64,000 nucleotides of DNA, taken from contig NZ_BMYK01000003.1 of NCBI RefSeq assembly GCF_014652235.1, forward strand, positions 248,001 to 312,000, in the 5' to 3' direction. This stretch comes from Pseudorhodoferax aquiterrae. Its GTDB lineage: Bacteria; Pseudomonadota; Gammaproteobacteria; Burkholderiales; Burkholderiaceae_C. Positions 1 through 7,706 of this stretch are shown here, piece after piece (position 1 is the first letter of the stretch; the number at the start of each line of letters is the position of its first letter). Under the pieces are notes generated by a model. It saw nothing but the letters and a program-made list of their open reading frames with translations, was not told the origin of the DNA and made no database searches. Position numbers and translations under genes: made by a program.

Positions 1-1
1 C

Positions 2-547
2 TTTCCGCGGCCCGATTACCGCATGTACGAGTCGCACCCGGTCGTGAACTCGCTGATCCTGTACCACATCGGCCACGGCGACGTGGGCGTGCGCCCCGAC
101 ATCGCGCGCCTCGAGGGCCACACCGTGCACTTCAAGGACGGCAGCGCACGCGACTACGACCTGGTCCTGGCCGCCACCGGCTACAAGCTGCACTACCCCT
201 TCCTGGACCACGCGCTGCTGAACTGGCAGGGCATGGCGCCGCGCCTGTACCTGAACATCTTCGCGCCGCGCTTCGACCGGCTGGCCGTGCTGGGCATGGT
301 GGAGGCCAGCGGCCTGGGCTGGCAGGGCCGCTACGAGCAGGCCGAGCTGGTGGCGCGCTATTTCAAGGCACTGGACGACGGCAGCCCGCAAGCCGGCGCG
401 CTGCGGTCGGCCAAGGATGCGGATCCGGCCGCCTGGCCCGACCTGTCGGGCGGCTACCGCTACCTGAAGCTCGAACGCATGGCGTACTACGTGCACAAGG
501 ACACCTACCGCAAGGCGGTGCGCGCGGCCGCCGCGGCCTTCCACTGA
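2..547 (+). CDS. Flavin-containing monooxygenase / NAD(P)-FAD oxidoreductase, C-terminal part (5' truncated by window edge)
   Basis: The frame is open from base 2, with no start codon before the edge, so only the last ~181 residues are seen. The stretch LAATGYKLHYPFLD is the ATG(Y) motif that closes the NAD(P)-binding region in flavin monooxygenases and related FAD oxidoreductases. The rest is the C-terminal cap that packs against the flavin. Such enzymes insert one oxygen atom into a carbonyl, N or S substrate using NADPH; the substrate here cannot be read from the tail. The gene ends 8 bases before a BASS transporter on the same strand, suggesting one transcript. It is a different protein from the 610-residue monooxygenase at 4551-6383. 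Confidence 0.8.
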   Translation, partial: FPRPDYRMYESHPVVNSLILYHIGHGDVGVRPDIARLEGHTVHFKDGSARDYDLVLAATGYKLHYPFLDHALLNWQGMAPRLYLNIFAPRFDRLAVLGMVEASGLGWQGRYEQAELVARYFKALDDGSPQAGALRSAKDADPAAWPDLSGGYRYLKLERMAYYVHKDTYRKAVRAAAAAFH

Positions 548-555
548 GAGCCCCC

Positions 556-1482
556 ATGCTGCCCGTCGACGACATCCGCCTGAACTTCAACCCGGCCTCG
601 CTGGCCGTGCTCAACGCGGTGCTGGCCTTCCTGATGTTCGGCATCGCGCTGGACACGCGCATTGAAGATTTCAGGCGCGTGGCGCGCATGCCGCTGGCCT
701 TCGCGGTCGGCGTGGGCGCGCAGTTCATCGCCCTGCCGGCCATCACCTACGTGCTCACGCGCGTGCTGGGCGTGGGGCCCAGCATCGCGCTGGGCATGAT
801 CCTGGTGGCCTGCTGCCCGCCCGGCAACGTGAGCAATGTCCTCACGCACCGGGCCGGCGGCAACGTGGCGCTCAGCGTGTCCATGACGGCGGTGTCCAAT
901 GCCATCGCCATCGTGGCCATGCCGCTGAACTTCGCGTTCTGGGGCGGCCTGCATCCCACGGCATCCGCGCTGCTGCGCAGCATCTCCATCGACCCGCTGG
1001 AAATGGGCGGGCACATCCTGCTCATCATCGGTCTGCCCTTCGTGCTGGGCATCTGGTGCGCCGAGCGCTTTCCGCGCTGGACGGCGCGCTTCAAGAAGCC
1101 CATGCGCATCCTGAGCTTCGTGACGCTGATCGCCTTCATCCTCGGCGCCATCGCGGGCAACTGGCGCTACTTCCTCGACTACATCGGCCTGGTCATCGTG
1201 GCGGTGGCGCTGCACGACGCGCTGGCCTTCGCCACCGGCTGGCTCTGCGCGCGCGCCTTCGGCCTGGCCGACTACGACCGCCGCGCGCTGACCATCGAGG
1301 TGGGCATCCGCAACGCCGGCCTGGGGCTGGTGCTGATCTTCGGGTTCTTCGGCGGCCTGGGCGGCATGGCCGTGGTGGCGGGCGTCTGGGGCTTTTGGGA
1401 CATCATCGCCGGCCTGGTGCTGGCCGGCTGGTGGGGCAAGCGGCCGGTGCAGGGCGGCGCTGCAGCCCCCGAAACGCCATGA
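556..1482 (+). CDS. Bile acid:sodium symporter (BASS) family transporter
   Basis: A 308-residue, strongly hydrophobic protein with about nine predicted membrane helices. It matches the BASS (SBF) fold in length and in conserved Gly/Asn/Pro-rich helix breaks such as VACCPPGNVSNVLT (about residues 84-97) and the later TIEVGIRNAGLGL segment. Members import organic anions such as bile acids, pantoate or keto acids with sodium across the inner membrane. The ATG at 556 lies 8 bases after the monooxygenase stop, and the last codons overlap the next gene by 4 bases (ATGA), so translation is probably coupled. The substrate is unknown; the neighbouring oxidoreductase and epimerase hint at uptake of an organic acid that is then modified. 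Confidence 0.88.
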   Translation: MLPVDDIRLNFNPASLAVLNAVLAFLMFGIALDTRIEDFRRVARMPLAFAVGVGAQFIALPAITYVLTRVLGVGPSIALGMILVACCPPGNVSNVLTHRAGGNVALSVSMTAVSNAIAIVAMPLNFAFWGGLHPTASALLRSISIDPLEMGGHILLIIGLPFVLGIWCAERFPRWTARFKKPMRILSFVTLIAFILGAIAGNWRYFLDYIGLVIVAVALHDALAFATGWLCARAFGLADYDRRALTIEVGIRNAGLGLVLIFGFFGGLGGMAVVAGVWGFWDIIAGLVLAGWWGKRPVQGGAAAPETP

Positions 1483-2453
1483 GGGCCGAGCGCATCCTGG
1501 TCACGGGCGCAGACGGCTTTCTCGGCCGTGGCCTGCTCCATGCGCTGGCGACGCGGCCGGAACCGACCACGGTGGTGGCGGCCGATGTGCGCGAGGTGCC
1601 GGCCACACGCCGCCTGCTTGGCATCGCCTACCTGCGTTGGGACGTGCGCGACGAAGGGCTGGCGCAGGTGCTGGCCCGGCACGGCATCGACACCGTGGTG
1701 CACCTGGCCTCCATCGTCACGCCGCCCAAGGGCTCCACGCGCGCGCTGGAACATGCGGTGGACGTGGGCGGCACGCGCAAGGTGCTGGACGCCTGCCTGG
1801 CGCAGGGCGTGCGCCACCTGCTCGTCTCCTCCAGCGGCGCGGCCTATGGCTACCACGCCGACAACCCCGCCTGGCTGACCGAGGCGCATCCGCTGCGCGG
1901 CAACGAGAGCTTCGCCTATGCCCACCACAAGCGGCTGGTGGAGGAGATGCTGGCCGAGGCCCGTGTCCGGCATCCGCAGCTGGCGCAGACGGTGCTGCGC
2001 ATCGGCACCATCCTGGGCGAGCGCGTGGACAACCAGATCACCGCCCTGTTCGAGAAGACGCGGCCGCTGGCGATCGCGGGCAGCGACAGCCCCTTCGTCT
2101 TCGTCTGGGACGAGGACGTCTGCGGTGCGCTGCTGCACGCGCTCGACGGCAAGGGGCCGCCGGGCTGCTACAACCTCGCCGGCGACGGCGCCCTCACGAT
2201 CCACGCGATCGCCGAGCGACTGGGCAAGCGGCCCCTGGTGCTGCCGGCCGGCCTGCTGCGCAGCGCGCTGCGCCTGGGCCGCTCGCTGGGCATCGGGCGC
2301 TATGGGCCGGAGCAGCTGGACTTCCTGCGCTACCGGCCGGTGCTGGACAACAGCGCGCTCAAGCAGCGCTTCGGCTACGTGCCGCACAAGACCAGCGCCC
2401 AGGCCCTGGAGGCCTTCATCGCCGCGCGCAAGGCCCAGGGCCGGCCGCTCTAA
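1479..2453 (+). CDS. NAD-dependent epimerase/dehydratase (extended SDR)
   Basis: A 324-residue extended short-chain dehydrogenase. The N-terminal Rossmann motif GADGFLGRG (G-x-x-G-x-x-G, about residues 10-18) binds NAD(P). VVHLASIV is the typical strand 4 segment, and SSSGAAYGYH carries catalytic Ser with nearby Tyr; a YAHHK segment (YxxxK, about residues 146-150) supplies the active-site Tyr-Lys pair. The start is the ATG inside ATGA that overlaps the transporter stop. The open frame extends far upstream, but only as a shadow of the transporter. The substrate may be a nucleotide sugar or a small hydroxy/keto compound; the sequence does not decide. Confidence 0.88.
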   Translation: MRAERILVTGADGFLGRGLLHALATRPEPTTVVAADVREVPATRRLLGIAYLRWDVRDEGLAQVLARHGIDTVVHLASIVTPPKGSTRALEHAVDVGGTRKVLDACLAQGVRHLLVSSSGAAYGYHADNPAWLTEAHPLRGNESFAYAHHKRLVEEMLAEARVRHPQLAQTVLRIGTILGERVDNQITALFEKTRPLAIAGSDSPFVFVWDEDVCGALLHALDGKGPPGCYNLAGDGALTIHAIAERLGKRPLVLPAGLLRSALRLGRSLGIGRYGPEQLDFLRYRPVLDNSALKQRFGYVPHKTSAQALEAFIAARKAQGRPL

Positions 2454-2520
2454 GGCTGGCCTAAGTCTGCTGCGGCGGTCCGCGCTAGCATGGGCGCGCC
2501 CCCACGACCGCCGGCATTTC

Positions 2521-4299
2521 ATGCAACTCCGAGAACGGCTTGCGCGCACGCGCCAACAGGCAGGGCGCATCTGGCGCCTGTCCCGTCCCTACTTTCAGTC
2601 CGAGGAAAAGTGGCGCGCGCGCGGCCTGCTGGCCGCCATCGTGCTCCTCAATCTGGCCGGCGTCTGGCTGCTGGTGCAGTACAACGACTGGTACCGCGTG
2701 TTCTACGACGCGCTCGAGAAGCGCGACCAGACCGTGTTCTGGGAGCAGCTGTGGCGCTTCACGGTCCTGGCCTTCGGCATGATCGTCCTGGCGGTCTACC
2801 GCTTCTACCTGACCCAGCTGCTGGAGATGCGCTGGCGCGCCTGGATGACCGGCACGTACCTGAAGCGCTGGATGGCCGACCACGCCTTCTACCGCATGGA
2901 GCTGGCGCGCTACGGCCAGGCCGAAGGCGGCGCACCGCCGGACAACCCGGACCAGCGCATCCAGGAAGACCTGAACCTGTTCACCACCTACACGGTTTCG
3001 CTGACCATGGGCGCGTTCAACGCCTTCGTCACGCTGGTGAGCTTCGTCGGCGTGCTGTGGGGCCTGTCGGGGGCCTTCGGTTTCAGCATCGGCGGCCAGC
3101 ACTACGAGGTACCCGGCTTCATGGTCTGGGTGGCCGTGCTGTACTGCCTGGCCGGCAGCCTCATCACGCACTGGATCGGCCGGCCGCAGATCGGCCTGAA
3201 CTTCCAGCAACAGCGGCTGGAGGCGGACTTCCGCCACCACATGGTGCGCGTGCGCGAGTACAGCGAGGCCATCGCGCTGGACCGCGGCGAACCCGTCGAG
3301 CGCAAGCAGCTGGACCTGCGCTTCTCCAAGGTGCTGGCCAACTACCTGGATCTGATCCGCGCGCAGAAGCGGCTGATCTGGTTCAGCAGCTTCTTCGGCC
3401 AGGCCGCCGTGATCTTCCCCTTCCTCGTGGCGGCGCCGCGCTTTTTCAGCGGCGCGATCCAGCTCGGCGAACTCATGCAGATCTCCACGGCCTTCGGCCG
3501 CGTGCAGGACTCGCTGGCCTGGTTCGTCGACAACTACCAGCAGCTCGCGGTCTGGCGTGCCACGACCGACCGGCTGACGAGCTTCGAGGCGCACCTGGCC
3601 GCCCATGCAGCAGGCGCCGACGGCCGGGTCCGCTACAGCGCGGGCGGCGACACGCTGGCCACCCAGGACCTCGCGCTGGCCCTGCCCGACGGCACGCAGC
3701 TGCTGCAAGGCCTCGACCTGCAGGTGCGGCCGGGCGAGCGCGTGCTGCTCCAAGGGCCCTCGGGCAGCGGCAAATCCACCTTGCTGCGCGCCCTCGCGGG
3801 CATCTGGCCGCAGGCCAGCGGCAGCGTGGCCCAGCCGGCGGACGCCATGTTCATCCCGCAGCGCCCCTACTTTCCGGACGGCCCCTTGCGCGATGCACTG
3901 GCCTACCCGAAGCCGGCATCGGACTACCGCGACGAAGACCTGCGCGCCGCGCTGCGCGACGCCCAGCTGCCGCAGCTGGCGGACGACCTGGACCGCCAGG
4001 ACGCCTGGAGCCAGAAGCTTTCGGGCGGTGAGCAGCAGCGCCTGGCCGTGGCGCGCGTGCTGCTCAAGAAGCCGCGCTGGATCTTCGCCGACGAGGCCAC
4101 CAGCGCGCTGGACGCACCGGCCGAGCAGGCGGTCTACGCCAAGCTCGTGGACCAGGTGCAGGCGGCCGGCGGCGCCTTGCTGTCGATCGCACACCGGCCA
4201 GCGGTCGCCGCCTTCCACGACCGCAGCTGGCAGCTGGTGCCGAACGACGGCGGGGCGGCGCGCTTCCGGTTGCAACAGGCGCCGCTGCCAGCGCATTGA
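2521..4299 (+). CDS. SbmA/BacA-like ABC transporter, fused permease and ATPase
   Basis: A 592-residue half-transporter of the ABC_membrane_2 (SbmA/BacA, YddA, ABCD) type. A membrane domain of about six helices (residues ~35-330) is followed by a nucleotide-binding domain: Walker A GPSGSGKST (about 417-425), signature LSGGEQQR, and Walker B WIFADEATSALD. Family members move peptides, cobalamin-like compounds or acyl-CoA-type substrates across the inner membrane as homodimers. The start ATG at 2521 is followed by a basic amphipathic leader and is preceded by a 67-base gap after the epimerase. The 250 bases downstream hold the control region of the next gene. Confidence 0.88.
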   Translation: MQLRERLARTRQQAGRIWRLSRPYFQSEEKWRARGLLAAIVLLNLAGVWLLVQYNDWYRVFYDALEKRDQTVFWEQLWRFTVLAFGMIVLAVYRFYLTQLLEMRWRAWMTGTYLKRWMADHAFYRMELARYGQAEGGAPPDNPDQRIQEDLNLFTTYTVSLTMGAFNAFVTLVSFVGVLWGLSGAFGFSIGGQHYEVPGFMVWVAVLYCLAGSLITHWIGRPQIGLNFQQQRLEADFRHHMVRVREYSEAIALDRGEPVERKQLDLRFSKVLANYLDLIRAQKRLIWFSSFFGQAAVIFPFLVAAPRFFSGAIQLGELMQISTAFGRVQDSLAWFVDNYQQLAVWRATTDRLTSFEAHLAAHAAGADGRVRYSAGGDTLATQDLALALPDGTQLLQGLDLQVRPGERVLLQGPSGSGKSTLLRALAGIWPQASGSVAQPADAMFIPQRPYFPDGPLRDALAYPKPASDYRDEDLRAALRDAQLPQLADDLDRQDAWSQKLSGGEQQRLAVARVLLKKPRWIFADEATSALDAPAEQAVYAKLVDQVQAAGGALLSIAHRPAVAAFHDRSWQLVPNDGGAARFRLQQAPLPAH

Positions 4300-4362
4300 T
4301 GTGGCGGACCCGGCCCACTGCCGGGCTGCGGCGTCTGGCCCCACAACGGCACTGGACCGGGC

Positions 4363-4397
4363 GCGACAGCTGTCGCAGGCGGGTGCGACAGCTGTCA
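4363..4397. promoter_or_regulatory. Tandem palindromes, probable enhancer-binding sites
   Basis: Two copies of GACAGCTGTC lie with centres 22 bp apart, about two helical turns. The first is a perfect 14-bp palindrome GCGACAGCTGTCGC (4363-4376). The second keeps the 10-bp core (4387-4396). They sit 80-115 bp upstream of a good -24/-12 match, the usual place for sites bound by NtrC/AcoR-type activators. No such activator gene is in the window. Confidence 0.6.
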
Positions 4398-4476
4398 CTC
4401 CGCCTGCGACATTCGGGTCCGTCCTGGCACAGAGGAAATGCTTTCAGAACAAGCACTTGCGCTTCATGACCCGGCA

Positions 4477-4490
4477 GGCATGCGGCTTGC
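4477..4490 (+). promoter_or_regulatory. Candidate sigma-54 (-24/-12) promoter of the flavin monooxygenase gene
   Basis: GGCATGCGGCTTGC has the GG and GC dinucleotides exactly 10 bases apart and the full TTGC -12 element. Against the consensus TGGCACG-N4-TTGC only the leading T and the C at position 6 differ. Transcription would start near 4502 and give a ~50-base leader with the ribosome site AAGGAGA before the ATG at 4551. Confidence 0.6.
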
Positions 4491-4550
4491 GCAGCAGGGA
4501 CCGCCGCGGCCACGCCGGCCCGGCCACACCCACCGCAAGGAGACGACAGC

Positions 4551-6383
4551 ATGACCCAGACCCTGGCCGCAGCGCCGGTCACTTCCCCATCCGACCAGGC
4601 CGCGCAATGGCTACAGGACTTCGGCGCCGCGCTGGCCCGCGGCGACATCGCCGCCACGCTCGAGGCCTTCGCCGACGACTGCTATTGGCGCGACCTCGTG
4701 GCCTTCACCTGGAACCTGCACACGGCCGAGGGCAAGCAGGCCATCGCCGCGATGCTGCAGGCCAACCTGGCCCGCGTCGCGCCCAGCGGCTGGCAGGTGC
4801 AGGACCAGCCCAGCCATGCCGACGGCGTGACCGAGAGCTGGTTCACGTTCGAGACCGCCGTGGCACGCGGGCGCGGCCACCTGCGGCTCAAGAACGGCAA
4901 GTGCTGGACGCTGCTGACCGTGATGAGCGAACTCAAGGGCTTCGAGGAAAAGAAGGGCAAGCGCCGCGTGCTCGGCGCCGAGCACGGTGCGCGCCGCAAT
5001 CGCACCACCTGGCTGGACCGGCGCCAGCAGGAGGAGGCCGCACTGGGCTACACCGAGCAGCCCTACTGTGTGGTCATCGGTGGCGGCCAGGGCGGCATCG
5101 GCCTGGCCGCACGGCTCAAGCGCCTGGGCGTGCCCACGCTCGTGATCGAGAAGAACGCGCGCGCCGGCGACTCCTGGCGCAAGCGCTACAAGTCGCTGTG
5201 CCTGCACGACCCGGTCTGGTACGACCACATGCCCTACCTGCCGTTCCCGGACGACTGGCCCGTGTTCTGCCCCAAGGACAAGATCGGCGACTGGCTGGAG
5301 ATGTACACCAAGGTCATGGAGCTCAACTACTGGAGTTCCACCGAGGCGAAGAGCGCCAGCTTCGACGAGGCCAGCAAGACCTGGACCGTGACGGTGGAGC
5401 GCCAGCATGCCGACGGCCGCCGCGAAACCGTGGTGCTGCGGCCCACGCAGCTGGTGTTCGCGCTGGGCGTCTCGGGCTTTCCGTCCGTGCCGCGCATCGC
5501 CGGTGCCGAGACCTTCGAAGGCGCGCAGCACCATTCCAGCGCCCATCCGGGTGGCGCGGCCTATGCCGGCAAACGCTGCGTGGTGCTGGGTTCGAACAAT
5601 TCGGCCCACGACATCTGCGCCGACCTCTGGGAGCATGGTGCCGACGTGACCATGGTGCAGCGCTCGTCCACGCACATCGTGAAGTCCGATTCGCTCATGG
5701 AGCTGGCGCTGGGCGGTCTGTATTCGGAAGAAGCCTTGGCCCAGGGCATCACCACCGACAAGGCCGACCTGCTGTTCGCCTCGGTGCCGTTCAGGATCAT
5801 GCACAGCTTCCATGTGCCGGTGTACGAGGCGATCCGCCAGCGCGACCGCGACTTCTACGCGCGGCTGGAAAAGGCGGGCTTCCTGCTGGACTTCGGCGAC
5901 GACGGCTCCGGCCTGTTCATGAAGTACCTGCGGCGCGGCTCGGGTTACTACATCGACGTGGGCGCGTCCGAGCTCGTGGCCGACGGCAGCATCCACCTCA
6001 AGAGCGGCGTCAACATCGAGCAGATCAAGCCGCGCTCGGTGGTGCTCACCGACGGCACGGAGCTGCCGGCCGACCTGCTGGTCTACGCCACGGGCTACGG
6101 CTCGATGAACGGCTGGGTCGCCAAGATCGTCTCGCCCGAGGTGGCCGACCGCGTCGGCAAGTGCTGGGGCCTGGGCTCGGGCACGACCAAGGATCCCGGC
6201 CCCTGGGAAGGCGAGCTGCGCAACATGTGGAAGCCGACGCAGCAGCCGCAGCTGTGGTTCCATGGCGGCAATCTGCACCAGTCGCGCCACTACTCGCAGT
6301 ACCTGGCGCTGCAGCTGAAGGCAAGGATGGAGGGGATCGCGACCCCGGTCTACGGCCAGGGCGCCGTGCACCACCTGCGCTGA
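4551..6383 (+). CDS. Flavin-containing monooxygenase with N-terminal SnoaL/NTF2-like domain
   Basis: A 610-residue enzyme. Residues ~15-140 form an NTF2/SnoaL-like domain. Then come the FAD motif VVIGGGQGGIG (about 175-185), the NADPH motif VLGSNNSAHD (about 344-353) and the closing VYATGYGS (about 511-518). The order matches group B flavin monooxygenases that oxidise N, S or ketone groups with NADPH and O2. The start ATG at 4551 has a strong AAGGAGA site 8 bases upstream. It has its own control region with a sigma-54 promoter match and paired palindromes, so expression is probably switched on by a substrate-sensing activator. It is monocistronic, converging on a leftward hypothetical gene 16 bases away. 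The substrate is unknown. Confidence 0.9.
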   Translation: MTQTLAAAPVTSPSDQAAQWLQDFGAALARGDIAATLEAFADDCYWRDLVAFTWNLHTAEGKQAIAAMLQANLARVAPSGWQVQDQPSHADGVTESWFTFETAVARGRGHLRLKNGKCWTLLTVMSELKGFEEKKGKRRVLGAEHGARRNRTTWLDRRQQEEAALGYTEQPYCVVIGGGQGGIGLAARLKRLGVPTLVIEKNARAGDSWRKRYKSLCLHDPVWYDHMPYLPFPDDWPVFCPKDKIGDWLEMYTKVMELNYWSSTEAKSASFDEASKTWTVTVERQHADGRRETVVLRPTQLVFALGVSGFPSVPRIAGAETFEGAQHHSSAHPGGAAYAGKRCVVLGSNNSAHDICADLWEHGADVTMVQRSSTHIVKSDSLMELALGGLYSEEALAQGITTDKADLLFASVPFRIMHSFHVPVYEAIRQRDRDFYARLEKAGFLLDFGDDGSGLFMKYLRRGSGYYIDVGASELVADGSIHLKSGVNIEQIKPRSVVLTDGTELPADLLVYATGYGSMNGWVAKIVSPEVADRVGKCWGLGSGTTKDPGPWEGELRNMWKPTQQPQLWFHGGNLHQSRHYSQYLALQLKARMEGIATPVYGQGAVHHLR

Positions 6384-6399
6384 ACGCAGGCCGCCGGCC

Positions 6400-7107
6400 T
6401 CACAGGCCGGTGGTCTTCTTGGCCGACGGGTCGGCGTAGGTGACCGGGCTGTCGGCTTCCTTGGGCGGGTTGAGCGTGAGGTTGCCGGTCTGCGCCACGT
6501 CGATGGCATTGCCGCCGGCGCGCCACAGGCTTTGCAGGAAGTCCAGCAGCTTCTTGGAGATGGGCTCCTTGGGCGGCTCTGGCGGCTTTTCTTCCTCGAC
6601 CTTGGGCTTTTCGGTCCAGTTCTTGGGCGCGGCATCGTCCGGGCCGGAAGGCTGGTCCGGCCCCGGCTTCTGGCCGGTGGCCTGGTAGCGGCCGAGGGCC
6701 TCGGCCGTCTCGGCGGTCGGTGCGGCGTCCGTCTGCTGGCGCTGTTCGAACGCTTCTGTGGCCGCCTCGATGCTGGACTTGGCCGGCACCGCAGCGGCCT
6801 GCCCGGCGGGGGCGCCCGGCCCGCCCGCTGCGGACGCCGCCACCATGACCGCACCGGCGGAGGTGGCGGCTTCGTCCTCGCCGACACGGCCGGAGCGGAT
6901 CAGGGCATCGGCCTGGGCCGACAGCTCGACCCGGATCGAGGGCTCGGGCTGCTGCGCGACGGCGCGCTCCTGCAGCACCCGGGTCTCCTCGCGCGTGGCC
7001 CGCGCCACGGTTCCGGCGGGCGCGGCTGCGCTGCCGGCGGCCGGCTGCGAATCGGCACCGGCGGCGGCCGGCCCGTTCACAGTGCGATCAACAGAAGGCA
7101 GTTGCAT
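6400..7107 (-). CDS. Hypothetical Ala/Pro-rich, probably disordered protein
   Basis: A 235-residue protein not recognised. It has no signal peptide, membrane segment or cysteine cluster. Residues ~10-55 and ~85-115 are rich in Ala, Gly and Pro; a charged Glu/Lys/Pro segment (PKVEEEKPPEPPKEPISKK) precedes a short predicted helix (LLDFLQSLWRAGGNAIDVA) and a polar tail. The helix may be the one folded, conserved part. ATG at 7107 is preferred because GGTGAG lies 5 bases upstream; in-frame TTG (7119) and GTG (7116) starts are possible. The gene is transcribed toward the monooxygenase and away from the cyanophycin genes. Its codon use is like its neighbours, so it is probably a real gene. Confidence 0.6.
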   Translation of the reverse strand: MQLPSVDRTVNGPAAAGADSQPAAGSAAAPAGTVARATREETRVLQERAVAQQPEPSIRVELSAQADALIRSGRVGEDEAATSAGAVMVAASAAGGPGAPAGQAAAVPAKSSIEAATEAFEQRQQTDAAPTAETAEALGRYQATGQKPGPDQPSGPDDAAPKNWTEKPKVEEEKPPEPPKEPISKKLLDFLQSLWRAGGNAIDVAQTGNLTLNPPKEADSPVTYADPSAKKTTGL

Positions 7108-7247
7108 GGCGCTCACCAAAAGGACTGGACGAACGGCCAGGGAAATGGGTTTTCCCAGGCCTCGCTTGTCTTAACGGCAGAACTGAACCGGAATTTAGGC
7201 CTATTTCTTCGAAAGGCCCAAATTTCTTCACACCACGCCACATCCCG

Positions 7248-7706
7248 TCACAAAAAGCGCTCCAGCAGGCGACGCGAGGCCCGATCCAGGGCCTGGCGGT
7301 CGCGCACGCGGAAGTGCACGCCCTGGCCACTGGCGATCAGCAGGCCGCCGTCGGACAGGCGGCGGATGTCCTCCTCGCTCTTGAGCACGAAATCGCTGCT
7401 GCCGCGGTCCGTCTCCACGCGCCAGATGCTGGGCGTGGAGAAGGTGGACACGCTCAGGAGCCGCCGCACCTCGGGCTGGAACTCCCGCGCCGCGACCTCC
7501 TCGGCGAGCAATGCGCGCTGCGCCTCTGGCAATGCATCCAGCTTGTCGATCCAGACCAGTTCGCGGCCGTCGCTGCCGACCAGGGACAGGCCCTCGCCGG
7601 GCGCGGACAGCGGAAAGGCGCGCACCGGGACCACGCCCACATGGTCGATGCCGTCCAGGCGCAGGACCAGCTGGCCCATGGGGTGGCGTTGCAGTTCGAA
7701 GTCCAT
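7248..7706 (-). CDS. DUF1854 protein associated with cyanophycin metabolism
   Basis: A 152-residue soluble protein of the DUF1854 type, beginning [13 protein letters not shown], with the internal stretch VWIDKLDALP and a C-terminal RVRDRQALDRASRRLLERF. The family is known as a partner of a zinc-ribbon ABC transporter beside cyanophycin synthetase genes, exactly the arrangement here. Its biochemical role is not established. The start ATG (7706-7704) shares one base with the transporter stop (TGATG), so the two are translationally coupled. The conserved part has mixed beta strands and suggests a regulatory or adaptor domain, which is an inference. Confidence 0.8.
   Translation of the reverse strand: MDFELQRHPMGQLVLRLDGIDHVGVVPVRAFPLSAPGEGLSLVGSDGRELVWIDKLDALPEAQRALLAEEVAAREFQPEVRRLLSVSTFSTPSIWRVETDRGSSDFVLKSEEDIRRLSDGGLLIASGQGVHFRVRDRQALDRASRRLLERFL

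Noticed and set aside
4432-4450. TGGCAC near 4432 as the sigma-54 -24 element
   Set aside because: The GG-to-GC distance there is 12 bases and the -12 element is not TTGC; the site at 4477-4490 has the exact 10-base spacing.
4611-6887. 758-codon minus-strand frame over the flavin monooxygenase
   Set aside because: It is a shadow of a well-supported gene; the translation lacks motifs and spans two unrelated genes on opposite strands.
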